A DNA stretch of 64,000 nt, taken from contig OY730175.1 in NCBI GenBank assembly GCA_963422465.1, positions 3,038,001-3,102,000 of the forward strand. The letters are read 5' to 3'. Below, piece after piece: positions 1 through 10,268 of this stretch. The translations under genes were made by a program, and so were the position numbers. The stretch is from Lichina pygmaea. Lineage: Eukaryota; Ascomycota; Lichinomycetes; Lichinales; Lichinaceae. The notes beneath the pieces were generated by a model, which saw only the letters and a list, made by a program, of their open reading frames with translations, had not been told where the DNA came from and searched no databases. The first letter of the stretch is position 1, and every line of letters begins with the position of its first letter.

Positions 1-229
1 CAGACTAGCTCTACCTCAGACTCCCTCAACACAAGAAAAAAGGCCAAGTCTACAAGACAGACAAGAAGCTAAGAAAAGAAAACAAGGGAAAGTACTAAGA
101 GTATGCTCAAGCTCAAGACTGAACACTCAGCTCCCCACTTTCCCACTTGCACAGAACTCAGAGTTCCAAATCAACATACCCAGAAAAAAAGCTACTGAGA
201 TCTTGGAAGACTCTAGCCAAGAGGATTAA
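1..229 (+). CDS. LINE copy A ORF1, C-terminal end
   Basis: Open frame from position 2 to a TAA at 227-229, giving the last 75 residues of a LINE nucleic-acid-binding ORF1; the rest lies outside the window. The tail resembles the ORF1 ends of the LINE copies at 53,670 and 62,604: a Lys/Arg-rich stretch, then a short hydrophobic/acidic end (KKATEILEDSSQED here, NPFKIFEDELST in the other). The stop overlaps the next ATG as TAATG (227-231), so the second LINE frame would begin at 229. That ORF2 is cut after its third codon by the gypsy element beginning at 239 and resumes at 6786. The zinc knuckles of ORF1 are upstream of the window. The assignment rests on position and tail similarity. Confidence 0.75.
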   Translation, partial: RLALPQTPSTQEKRPSLQDRQEAKKRKQGKVLRVCSSSRLNTQLPTFPLAQNSEFQINIPRKKATEILEDSSQED

Positions 230-370
230 TGAGTTACTTGTTACGACCCAGGGATGGGAGCCACTCATTTATAGGCAATCAGGCCGCGGGCCAGGCAAGA
301 GGACACCATGGAAGTCAAGTGACCAACCAACAAGGGGTCACATGACTGTCGAGACACACACAGGAGTCTC

Positions 371-454
371 GACGCATGATGCATGAAGCATCGAGACAAT
401 CTCACCAGTCTCGACGCATGATGCATGAAGCATTGAGACAATCTCACCCGTCTC
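371..454 (+). repeat. 42-bp tandem units in 5' LTR (2 copies)
   Basis: Two near-identical 42-bp units, each beginning GACGCATGATGC. Together with the preceding GTCTC each unit can form an imperfect hairpin with GTCTCGA and TCGAGAC arms. The partner LTR has four units. Confidence 0.9.
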
Positions 455-553
455 GACGCAGGGTGTATAACATGGTGGGACCGTCGAGACAATCTCACCC
501 GTCTCGACGTCGAGACTGTCGAGACAATCTCAATTGTCTCGACAGGCCAGCAC

Positions 554-559
554 TATATA
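554..559 (+). promoter_or_regulatory. TATA box of family A LTR
   Basis: TATATA in the context CACTATATAGTCCGG. It is the likely core promoter of the element, with transcription expected to start some 25-35 bp downstream, close to the self-priming octamer at 590. The same box occurs at 6538-6543 in the 3' LTR. Confidence 0.65.
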
Positions 560-814
560 GTCCGGTGATAGTTCCCTTATGGAACGATCGTCTTCAACTC
601 ATGTTGTGATCCAGACAACTAGATCTACTTCAATACAATCCTTTTGTACGAAGCTGTTGATCAGGTGTCACCACCACCACGTTCCACCAAACCCCTTCAC
701 GCTCCTTGACACTCCTCTCCTGCGAGAACCAACCTGCCTTCCACCTCTCGCCCTAATCCTATACTCGGATAGGACGGTACAGTACAGACCGCAACACTTT
801 GAAGACCCTCAAGG

Positions 815-1642
815 ATGAGTACCTCAGAAGCAACCAACCCCAACTTCCCAGATGGAAAGATTAGTGTCGCCAAGCCAGACCTGTTCTACGGCGAAAGAAA
901 CAAGGTTGACGACTGGCTCATGCAACTCCAAGTCTACTTTCAATTCCAACCAGAGACGAAGCTGCCTAAAGAAAAGTGGCCACTCTTTGCAACCACTTAC
1001 ATGAGAGGCAATGCTTATTGATGGATCAAACCCTATGTCAACAAACACCTCTCAGGAAACAGAGACCACGATGGCACATCAGAATGGATGATGAAATGGA
1101 CGCAATTCAAGGACAAGATCAAAAGGATCCTTGGACCATCTAACGAAGACAAAGTGGCTATACGAATGATCCAGCACATCAAGCAACGACGCTCAGCCGC
1201 AGAGTACACCACGCAGTTCAAACAATACTCAGTACTGACTGATTGGGACAACAACGCCCTGATGGTTATGTACCAACGTGGACTCAAGGAAAACATGAAG
1301 GATGAAATTACCTTTGACGGACGAGCGGTCGACACACTGGACAAGCTCATCGCACAAGCAATCAACATCGATGACAAACTATTCGAGCGAGCGATGGAGA
1401 AACGCCACGACAGAGGATACAGCCACCCCGCATGGCATGTGAGCAACCACTACAAGCTGCCTAACAAGGCACCACCACATGACCCATATGGCTATGCACC
1501 CATGGAACTGGATGCAGTCCACCACAAGGGAAGGTTCATGAAGGGAAGGAACAACAGAAAGGGGAAAGCACTGAAGTGCTATGCCTGTGGCAAGCTAGGC
1601 CACATGGCGAAAGACTGTTGTTCAAAGAACAAGGTGCACTGA
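815..1642 (+). pseudogene. gag region of gypsy family A
   Basis: Frame opening MSTSEATNPNFPDGKISVAK, a retrotransposon gag with a capsid-like middle and a C-terminal zinc knuckle CYACGKLGHMAKDC near 1578-1620. It would package the element RNA in the cytoplasmic particle. It starts 18 bp after the LTR end. The region is broken. The same gag is recognisable in decayed form at 10,907-11,410, 17,712-17,900, 18,495-18,830 and 21,130-21,868. Confidence 0.85.
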
Positions 1643-2382
1643 CAGCAACTTAATACACTCGACGGAGACTGGAATGTCATTGAGCCAGAGGACCCACCAG
1701 GAGAGGCTCAGCTATCCCTTGAACAATAGGACGACTACGATCAGATATTGGAAGCAGCCCACCAACTGGCAACATCAGGAGGCAAGGACCTACCAGAACT
1801 AACAGGTCAGGACAAGGGACAGGAGCCCTTAACCACCTCTGATGGGGACCGAGACGAACCCGTGTCTATCAAAGAAGAAATACCACGAGGAAGCTATGCT
1901 TACAGCATGGACCCACGAAATCTACGGCATGGTGAACTACAGTGGAGGTTTTGCACGAGGCACTACTGCACCTACCACGAACAACTACGAAGGTACGGAG
2001 GACATTCACCCTACCACACCACCTGCCACAAACATTGGGTCAATTGCGAGAAGGATGCGTGTGAGATCCATCTTTGGGACAAACGCCAACACACCGCATT
2101 CCCCGGGCACACACATGATTGGCACGAACGCCTCATGTTCCTACAGCAAGGCAACAACTACAACTGCTACGTCAACAATTGGCAGTACTGCCTCAAGCCT
2201 GGATGTGACAAGCATCAGCAAGACAAATTCATGAACGGATTCCTCAGGACTGATGGGAATGGCTGGACCTATTGCCCAGTCAGTGGAAAGACACTTCAAT
2301 CGGGAAAAGACTGAACTCCCTTGTCAAGGGGTGACATCGGGAGCTCAACAACATGACCCCTAGCAACGCAAAGCACCTGTGA

Positions 2383-5300
2383 TTGCCTGTGTCACTATAC
2401 GCCAACACGCCGATACGGACATACGCACTTGTTGACTCTGGAGCCAGTGGAAACTACATTTCAAGACAACTTTACGATACCCTCGGCACTGGAAGGAGAC
2501 GCAAGCAGCAGCCCTATCAGCTCGCGATGGCAAATGGACAGACAGAGCTAGTCTGCCATGAGACGCAGCCAATGGAAATAGTTACCGGACACCATGCTGA
2601 AAGGATCCACCTTGATATTGTTGAGTTAGCCACTCAGGATATCTACTTGGGGATGCCTTGGCTAAAGAAGCACAACCCAGTTGTTAACTGGAAGACAGGA
2701 GTACTCACGTTTAGGAACTGCACTAACAACACAGCTCGGACCTGTTACCAGCCGCAGAAGGCGTGGACAGATGAGGGAAGGAGTCCTCAGTGGAACCTCA
2801 CCGACAGAAAGGACAACTCTCAAAAGAAGAGGTCTGCCTTGACAGGCACACCCCGGAACCAGGTGGCCAAACAGTCAGAGATGAAGAGAGAGGAAGTTGT
2901 TAACTCTCTGGAGATCCCTGAAGAGTACTGACCTGGGTATGATAACCTCTTTCAGGAAGAGACAACAACAGCAGTGTTGCCTAAGCACCAACCTTGGGAT
3001 CATGAGATCAAGTTGCAACCAGGGACAGAGCCAGGATTTGGACCAATTTACCAGTTATCAGAGAAAGAGCTCCAAGTACTTCGCGAGTACCTGGAGGAAA
3101 ACCTGAAAAAGGGTTTCATTCAAGAATCTCAATCGCCAGCAGGATACCCGATACTATTTGCACCAAAGAAAGACGGAAGTCTTCGACTTTGTGTGGATTA
3201 CAGGAAACTCAACAACATTACCATCAAGAATCAATATCCGCTGCCAAATGCGAACAAATTGCGAGACAGGATCAGCCAAGCTACAATCTTTACCAAGCTG
3301 GACTTGAAAGAAGCATACAACCTGATACGCATGAAAAAAGGAGAAGAATGGAAGACAGCCTTCAGAACCCGATACGGACACTACAAGTATCTGGTTATGC
3401 CATTCGGACTCACAAACACACCAGCAACATGTCAAGCATTGATCAACAACGTCATCAGAGCACACCTGGACCAAACAGCTATTGCCTACCTGGACGACAT
3501 TCTTGTCTACTCGAACACGCAACAAGAACATACCAAACATGTGAAGGATGTTCTACGATGCCTACAAGAGGCAGGGCTCAAGCTCAACCTGAAGAAATAC
3601 GAGTTCAACAAACTGGAAGTTGAATTCCTCAGATACATCATAGGGATTGAAGGGATCAAGATTGACCCTGAGAAAATCAAAGTGATTCAGCAATGGCCAA
3701 CACTGACATCAGTTAAGGAAGTACAAGCCTTCCTAGGATTTGCCAACTTCAACCGACAGTTCATCAAGAACTACTCACAGATGGCAACTCCACTGACAGA
3801 ACTCACAAAGAAGAACGTGGAGTACTGGTGGACGGAGAGACAACAAAAAGCATTCCAACAGCTCAAGGACACTTGCGCCAAGGAACCAGTTCTCCTCAAC
3901 TTCAAGACAGGCCAACCGACGCGAATCGAGACAGACGCTTCAGATCAGGCAGTGGGAGCATGTCTATGCCAACAGGCAGACGGCAAGTGGCACCCAGTTG
4001 CCTACTACTCACGAAAAATGACACAAGCAGAACGAAACTATGATATCCACAATAAAGAGCTACTGGCAGTCGTCAACACACTTGAACACTGGAGAGTGTA
4101 CGCGGAAAGCAGTTCCGAACTCACCATTCTCACAGACCACAAGAATCTGACAACGTTCACGACAACCAAGAAGCTGAACAGACGGCAAGTCAGATGGGCT
4201 GAACTCCTAGGGCAACACAAGTTCAAGATCTTGTACACCCCTGGACAAGACAATGGGAGAGCAGACGCACTAAGCTGACGAAAAGACCACATGGAAGATG
4301 ATGAACGCCAAGGAACGATCTTACAGCAGGACCAGCAAGGAAACCTGGTACCTCAACCACAGATCAACAAGCTCACGGCAGAAGACACTGAAGAACTAAT
4401 AAGGAACTACCACGATAACCCAGCACATGGTCACCCAGGAATCACCAAAACCACAGACCTGATCCAACGGGCAGGGAACAATGTCATCAATCTCTGACAA
4501 CACGTCACAAGCTACATCAACAAATGTCTACTATGCCAGAAAAACAAGCATGGAAGACACAAGCCATATGGAGAAGGACACCCGAACACGATACTGAGAG
4601 GCCTGTGGGAAGATGTGTCAATGGACTTCATCACAAAGCTACCCAAGTCCAAAGACCCAGTCACAGGAATCACCTACGACTCGATTATGGTGATAGTGGA
4701 CAGATTCACAAAATATCTAATAGTGGTACTATTCAAGAAAACCCACACAGCAGAACAGTTGGGACACCTTTTACTGGACAGATTGGTCAGAGACCACGGA
4801 GTTCTGATCATGATCATTACAGACAGAGACAAACTCTTCACATCCAACTACTGGAAGACAATCAGTGCAGCCATGGGAACAAAACCCAAAATGTCTACAG
4901 TCTATCACCCACGAACTGACGGCCAGACGGAGTGAGCAAACCAAGTCCTGGAGACTTATTTGCGGCATTACATCAACCAGACCCACAGCAATTGGGTACA
5001 ATTATTACCAGTGGCACAGCTGGCAATCAACCAGCACAGATCAGACTCAACAAAGGAATCGCCATTCTTTGCCAATTTTGGACAACACGCAAACATCGGA
5101 ATGCCAAGCAGAGCTTCACCAAACACGGAGAAAGCACTCCAACATGACAAGCTCCTACGACAAACGCACACGATGATGAGGCATTACCTTCAAGAGACCT
5201 CAGAAAAGATGCAACACCAAATGGACAAAAAATCGAAAATGGCACCTCAGCTGAAGAAGGGGGATAAAGTCTACCTCCTCACAAAAAATTGGAAAGTCAA

Positions 5301-5652
5301 GAAACCAAGAACAAAGAAACTGGACCATGTCAAGGTCAGACTATTTTCAGTCGAAGAAAGAACCGGACCAGTCAACGTCAGACTGCGACTACCGAGAGAC
5401 GCTCGGGTACACCCAAACTTTCACATCTCAATGATCGAATTAGCCGACCAGAGCACACCCTTGCAGGAAACATTTCATTACCAACCAGAGGAAGAACAGG
5501 AATTCAAGGCTGAACAGATCCTGAAGAGAAAAGGTCAGCGATACCTTGTCAAGTGGAAAGACTACCCAGACTCGGAAAATACCTGGGAGCCACTCAGGAA
5601 CCTCGCGAACTGCCAGCTCCTCCTGCAGCAGTTCCGGCAGAAGCAGGACTGA
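2383..5652 (+). pseudogene. pol region of gypsy family A (PR-RT-RH-IN-chromodomain)
   Basis: Shows, in order, an aspartic protease active site (DSGASGNYIS, near 2435), reverse transcriptase with [18 protein letters not shown] and YLDDILVYS (near 3190-3520), RNase H (TDASDQAVGA near 3930), an integrase core (MDFITKLPKS and YHPRTDGQTE, 4620-4935) and a C-terminal chromodomain (YLVKWKDYPDSENTWEPL, about 5540-5593). The chromodomain places it with the chromoviruses, whose integrases bind histone marks. The region is broken in several places and not functional as it stands. A stretch at 1748-2314, between gag and protease, has coding-like character but no domain I recognise. Confidence 0.9.
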
Positions 5653-6094
5653 ACAGCTCAGCCTGCAGCGCGGACACATCAATGACTGTCGCCGACAAGT
5701 CTTCACCATCCGCCTCTATTTCAGCAACAAGGCACTGGAGCTTCTTCTTTGCTCGACCCTCAGCACCCTCAAGAACCTTTCGCTTTCGGGACACACAAGC
5801 CTGCAGCTCAGCAAGCTGCTCGACAAGAGCATCCCGCTTGGCCTCATCGACAGCCAAATCCTCGCGAAGGTTATCCCGAGTCATGTTCAGCGACTCCCAA
5901 GAAAGTGACACACAGGACTTTCCCCGACGAGTGCACTCAGCGCACTTCAACTTATCGTTGTCGTCAGACATTCGGAAGCAGGGCTTGTGGTTCAAAACAC
6001 AGAAGTCACACGGAGCAAGTGACACAAAGTTATGATCACGGATCTGGGCTGCCAGTTGGTTTCGGTAAGCAGAGGCACGTGATTTTGCAGACAT
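5594..6094 (-). CDS. antisense accessory protein of gypsy family A, paired CX2CX6C
   Basis: Uninterrupted minus-strand frame of about 166 residues lying tail-to-tail with pol (58-bp overlap) and starting 45 bp inside the 3' LTR. I chose the Met at 6094 because it lies inside the element; the open frame extends upstream into the LTR to 6178. It has two cysteine clusters, CDFCVLNHKPC and CAECTRRGKSC (both CX2CX6C), then a charged helix with heptad-like Leu/Ala spacing (AKRDALVEQLAELQA) and an Ala/Gly/Ser-rich tail. A zinc- and nucleic-acid-binding role is inferred from the cysteine pattern only. No known function is recognised. A shorter frame with the same cluster pattern occupies the same place in family C (29,694-29,885). 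The region is CpG-rich and open although the sense pol is broken. Confidence 0.6.
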   Translation of the reverse strand: MSAKSRASAYRNQLAAQIRDHNFVSLAPCDFCVLNHKPCFRMSDDNDKLKCAECTRRGKSCVSLSWESLNMTRDNLREDLAVDEAKRDALVEQLAELQACVSRKRKVLEGAEGRAKKKLQCLVAEIEADGEDLSATVIDVSALQAELFSPASAGTAAGGAGSSRGS

Positions 6095-6138
6095 ACTCAA
6101 GAATTCATCAGGATGATGAATGAAGGAGAGGAGGGTAG

Positions 6139-6780
6139 TGTTACAACCCAGGGATGGGAGCCACTCATTTATAGGCAATCAGGCCGCGGGCCAGGCAAGA
6201 GGACACCATGGAAGTCAAGTGACCAACCAACAAGGGGTCACGTGACTGTCAAGACACACACGGGAGTCTCGACGCATGATGCATGAAGCATCGAGACAAT
6301 CTCACCAGTCTTGACGCATGATGCATGAAGCATCAAGACAATCTCACCAGTCTCGACGCATGATGCATGAAGCATCAAGACAATCTCACCAGTCTCGACG
6401 CATGATGCATGAAGCATTGAGACAATCTCACCCGTCTCGACGCAGGGTGCATAACATGGTGGGACTGTCAAGACAATCTCACCCGTCTTGACGTCGAGAC
6501 TGTCAAGACAATCTTGATTGTCTCGACAGGCCAGCACTATATAGTCCGGCGATAGTTCCCTTATGGAACGATCGTCTTCAACTCATGTTGTGATCCAGAC
6601 AACTAGATCTACTTCAATACAATCCTTTTGTACGAAGCCGTTGATCAGGTGTCACCACCACCACGTTCCACCAAACCCCTTCGCGCTCCTTGACACTCCT
6701 CTCCTGCGAGAACCAACCCGCCTTCCACCTCTCGCCCTAATCCTATACTCGGATAGGACAGTACGGTACGGACCACAACA
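6139..6780 (+). repeat. 3' LTR of gypsy family A (642 bp)
   Basis: Begins TGTTACAACCC and ends CACAACA, followed by the target duplication TTACT. It is 84 bp longer than the 5' LTR because it holds four rather than two 42-bp units (6271-6438). It is otherwise closely similar, with differences mainly transitions at CpG. TATA box at 6538-6543. An open frame starting at ATG 6563 runs through its end into LINE ORF2. Confidence 0.93.
6271..6438 (+). repeat. 42-bp tandem units in 3' LTR (4 copies)
   Basis: Four consecutive 42-bp units starting GACGCATGATGC. The middle units differ from the outer ones mainly at the CpG of the TCGAGAC arm. Confidence 0.9.
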
Positions 6781-9700
6781 TTACTCCACACTTAACCTTC
6801 TCCAGTACAATGTCCAGAAAAGCCAGACATGCCAAGAACTTCTACTGGCAAACCCTAGACTACAGGAAGTGGACATCATCACTCTGCAAGAACCCTGGAA
6901 AAACCCCCACCAAGAATCAAGCATCTCTACAACACTCTCAGCCTTCTACCCTTTACAAAGCCAGGAGCTAGGGAGAACACTTGTTCTTGTTAACAGAAGA
7001 ATTTTGTGGTCATCTATAAGCCCAATTTTCTGGAGTAAAGATCTAGTCTCCTTGGAGATAAGAGTTCAAACAAAGTCATTCTGGATCCACAACCTCTATT
7101 TCACACCCACAAGCCAAAGGAACTATAGAGAGTCAGCTCAGACTCTTCTAGACCTACTGGAACAAGCTATCCAAAAAGAGGGTGAACATATTCTCCTGAC
7201 AGACTCAAATCTCCACCACCCAAGTTGGTCAAAGTCAAGCCAGCTATACTCAGAACTGGCCTTATCCTTCAAGAACCTAACAGACAAATGGGGACTAGAG
7301 CTGGCAATAGCTCCCTACACACCAACAAGAGCAAGAACTCTTCTAGAACCACCTTCATCAGCAATTGATCTTTCTTTTATTTCAAATTCTTTACTTAATT
7401 CTCTTATTTACTCACAAATTAACATGAGATTCCACACAGGGTCAGACCACAGACCAGTGCACACAATTCTCAGTCTGGAGACTCCAAGAAAAACCAGAAC
7501 AGACAAAAAGAACTGGAGAACTCTGGATGCTAGTCAAGCAAGACAAGAAGCTGATAACCTACCACCTATTCCATCTCTTACTAGCAAGAAAGAAGTGGAT
7601 GATTACCTGGAAAGACTGGACAAAACTCTCCAAGAAATTGCAAACAAGACAACCCAACCTTGCAAAGAGTCCAGGTATGCAGTACCATGGTGGAACCAGG
7701 AAATCAAAGAAATAATCCAGGAGGAAAGAAAAGTAAGAAGAAAAGTACTCCAAGGCCAAGAGGAAACCACCAGACTAGAGGAGATAACTAAAAAGAAAAA
7801 GAGTCTGATCAGACAAGCCAAAAGAAAGACAATCAGAACACATCTCCACCAGCTAGCAGAAACCCAGGACTACTGGAGAATTGCCAAATGGGGAAAAGAA
7901 AAAGCTGGCAAAGTTCCTGACCTACCAATAGTCCCAGAACTTATAGGACAACAAGGACAGCTGGCAAAGTCTTTTGAAGAGAAAACAGAAGCTTTCAGGA
8001 CTCAATTCTTCCCTCTTCCCCTACAGCCAGAGCCAGAGGAACAGGACCTGCCAGAAGAAACCCAGGAATGGCAACTATCCCAAGAAGTCTCCAAGGAAGA
8101 AGTACAAGAGGTTCTAAAGAAGAAAAAACCTCTCTCAGCACCAGGCCAAGATACTCTACCAAATGGATTTCTAAGAGCACTGGGAGACCCTTTCAACAAA
8201 AGAATTGCTAAGGTTTTGGAGGCTTGCTGGAGACTGGAATACTTTCCAGACAGGTACAAGTCAGCCAAGACAATCTGCCTAAGGAAACCTGGCAAGAGAT
8301 CCTACTGTCAAGCAAAAGCATGGCGCCCTATAGCTCTCCTGAATACAATTGGGAAGCTAATGGAAGCTATTGCAGCTGCAAGACTAAGTGAACTAGCTGA
8401 GAAAGAAAATCTCTTGCCAGAAATCCAGATGGGATTCAGAAAAGGAAGATCAACAGAATCAGCACTTTTTCTTCTGACCTCCCAGGTAGAAAAGATCTGG
8501 AAAGAAGGAATAGTTGCTAGTCTTCTCTCTCTAGACATCTCTGGAGCCTATGACAGAGTCTTGCCAGAAGTTCTCAGAAAGATCCTGATTAAGAGAATGA
8601 TTCCTAAGTGGTTTGTATCCTGGATCTTTTCCTTCACTACTTCACGTACTACCTCTCTGGTGTTTGATGACTCAGAATCCCCCCAGTTCCCTATATACTG
8701 TGGAGTCCCTCAAGGATCACCTTTCTCTCCTATTCTATTTCTTTTCTATATCTCAGAACTGCACAATACTGTACACACCCCTGAGAAAGGAGTTTCAGCA
8801 CTTGGTTTTGCAGATGACACTAATCTTCTTGCATTCTCCTCCTTCTTGAAAAGCAACCTTCTCAAGTTGAAGTCTACACATTCCAAATGTCAGGACTGGG
8901 CAAGAAAACATGGTATGAAGTTTGCACCTGAAAAGTATGAACTTCTCCATTTTTCTAGAAGAAGAACAGACAATCTTCAGCTCAGTCTAAGACTTGGAGA
9001 AGTGGTACTTCAACCAAAAGAAGAAGTGCGCATCTTGGGACTTTACTTTGACTCAAAACTTGTCTGGAAAAAACACCAAAAAATCATGTCACAGAAAGCC
9101 TCCAAATATTTCTCAGCTTTATCCAGAACAACCTACTCTACTTGGGGACTACCAGTCCTAACAGCACGTCATGTCTACACTGCTATACTAAGATCTCTTC
9201 TTAGTTATGCAGTAGGAGTCTGGTTCAATCCCCAAAAGAAACTCTCTAATATTATTTCATTATCTACTTTCCAAAATAAATGTTTAAGAACTATAGGAGG
9301 TATCTTTAAAGCCACTCCTATTTTCCTACTTGAATCAGAACTATTTCTACCCCCTCTAGACTTATACTTCAAGCTGAGAACAGCATGTTTTCTTTCATCT
9401 TTCTATTCAAACACACTACCCAACTCTCCTTCTACACTTCTCCACAAACAACACAGTCAAATTTCTCTCTATGTTTCCTCTCTCAGAACTACACCAAAGT
9501 CTCTGACAACTATTTCTCTAAACTGGAGAACAGTCTGGCTGGAACAACTAACTACTAACCAAGACTTCTCAAAGAAAAGTCTACAGAAGGTTTTCCACAA
9601 AGAATAGGAAGCCAGATGGCAGGTAAGCAGAGGAAATTGTTCTGCTATTTGGGACATGTTCACCAGAAGGCCACAGAAGAAAAACCTCAATATCTTCAAA

Positions 9701-10268
9701 GATTTGAGGAAAGGTGAGTCTAGTCTATTTCTTCAAATTCTGTCAGCAAGAATAGGACTGGCCAGTTTTCTTTTCAGAGCAAATGTTCCAGACTTTAACT
9801 CCCCTCTATGCACATGTGGTTTTGGAGAAGAAACAGCCCAACACATCACTTTTTTCTGTAACAAATTTTCAAACCAAAGACAACAAGTCCAATTCCCTCT
9901 ACAAGATTTCCCATCTATCTTATTCTCCTCCAAGCTACTTCCTAAACTTCTTTTCTGGTTTATGTCTTTGAAAAGACTTGACCAGTTCAACCTAGCCCAC
10001 CAACTCTCTTTCTAAGCTCTACCAAGTCAACTGTTTGTTTTAACAAATAGCTACATGTACAAATTTCCTTAGCTACTGCATATTCCACAAGATTTTCCCT
10101 AGTCTCTCCCAAGCTCCAGTTTTTATTCCTCCAAAGGTTTTCTGGAGAAACAAACATGTACCTAGAAGTTCTGCATGGCTCTACAGCTAAATCAGTGTAA
10201 GAATAAAATAAAATAAAATAAAATAAAAATCAGTGTAAGAATAAAATAAAAAATAAAAAAAATAAAAA
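6781..10268 (+). mobile_element. LINE copy A, ORF2 and 3' end
   Basis: Continuation of the non-LTR retrotransposon whose ORF1 end lies at 1-229; the two parts are separated by the gypsy element. After ORF2 (to 10,015) there is about 180 bp of 3' UTR. The motif CAGTGTAAGAAT then appears twice (10,193 and 10,231), each time followed by an A-rich AATAA-type tail. The tail abuts sequence matching gypsy family A gag (10,269-10,300), so the LINE itself had landed in an older gypsy copy. It is of the Tad/I type: ORF1 with zinc knuckles, ORF2 with apurinic-type endonuclease, reverse transcriptase and a C-terminal CCHC motif. Confidence 0.92.
6786..10015 (+). pseudogene. LINE copy A ORF2 (endonuclease-RT), one nonsense codon
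   Basis: Encodes the LINE endonuclease/reverse transcriptase used for target-primed reverse transcription. Visible parts: an EEP endonuclease (LLQYNVQKSQ near 6795, IITLQEPWKNP near 6875, GSDHRPVHT near 7440); an RT with MGFRKGRSTESALFLLT (about 8430), LSLDISGAYDRVLP (about 8527), CGVPQGSPFSP and the catalytic FADDTNLLAF (about 8808-8837); and a C-terminal CTCGFGEETAQHITFFC. The frame is interrupted only by TAG at 9605-9607, where sister copies have TGG. The native start is at 229; here the frame continues upstream without a stop into the gypsy LTR (ATG 6563), giving a chimeric open frame. I see no RNase H block between the RT and the C-terminal knuckle. Confidence 0.9.

Larger units (their letters stand above)
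239..796 (+). repeat. 5' LTR of gypsy family A (558 bp)
   Basis: Begins TGTTACGACCC and ends GCAACA. It carries two 42-bp tandem units (371-454) rich in the inverted pair GTCTCGA/TCGAGAC, then a TATA box (554-559). The octamer GTCTTCAA at 590-597 is complementary to TTGAAGAC at 799-806, just inside the LTR, as expected for self-priming elements of the Tf1/sushi type. Confidence 0.93.
239..6780 (+). mobile_element. Ty3/gypsy chromovirus, family A, complete in outline
   Basis: LTR retrotransposon bounded by TG...CA LTRs (239-796 and 6139-6780) and a perfect 5-bp target duplication TTACT (234-238 and 6781-6785). Order of parts: gag with a CCHC knuckle, aspartic protease, reverse transcriptase, RNase H, integrase, C-terminal chromodomain. 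This is the chromovirus layout. A purine-rich tract at 6122-6138 abuts the 3' LTR. A convergent antisense frame occupies 5594-6094. The coding region is broken, with roughly half a dozen breaks, so it is a fossil, but it keeps many CpG sites and is far younger than its relatives at 10,892-22,490. It inserted into LINE copy A at the ORF1/ORF2 junction. Confidence 0.95.

Noticed and set aside
371-454. CRISPR-like regular repeats in the family A LTR
   Set aside because: Contiguous tandem 42-bp units without spacers, in a eukaryotic LTR.
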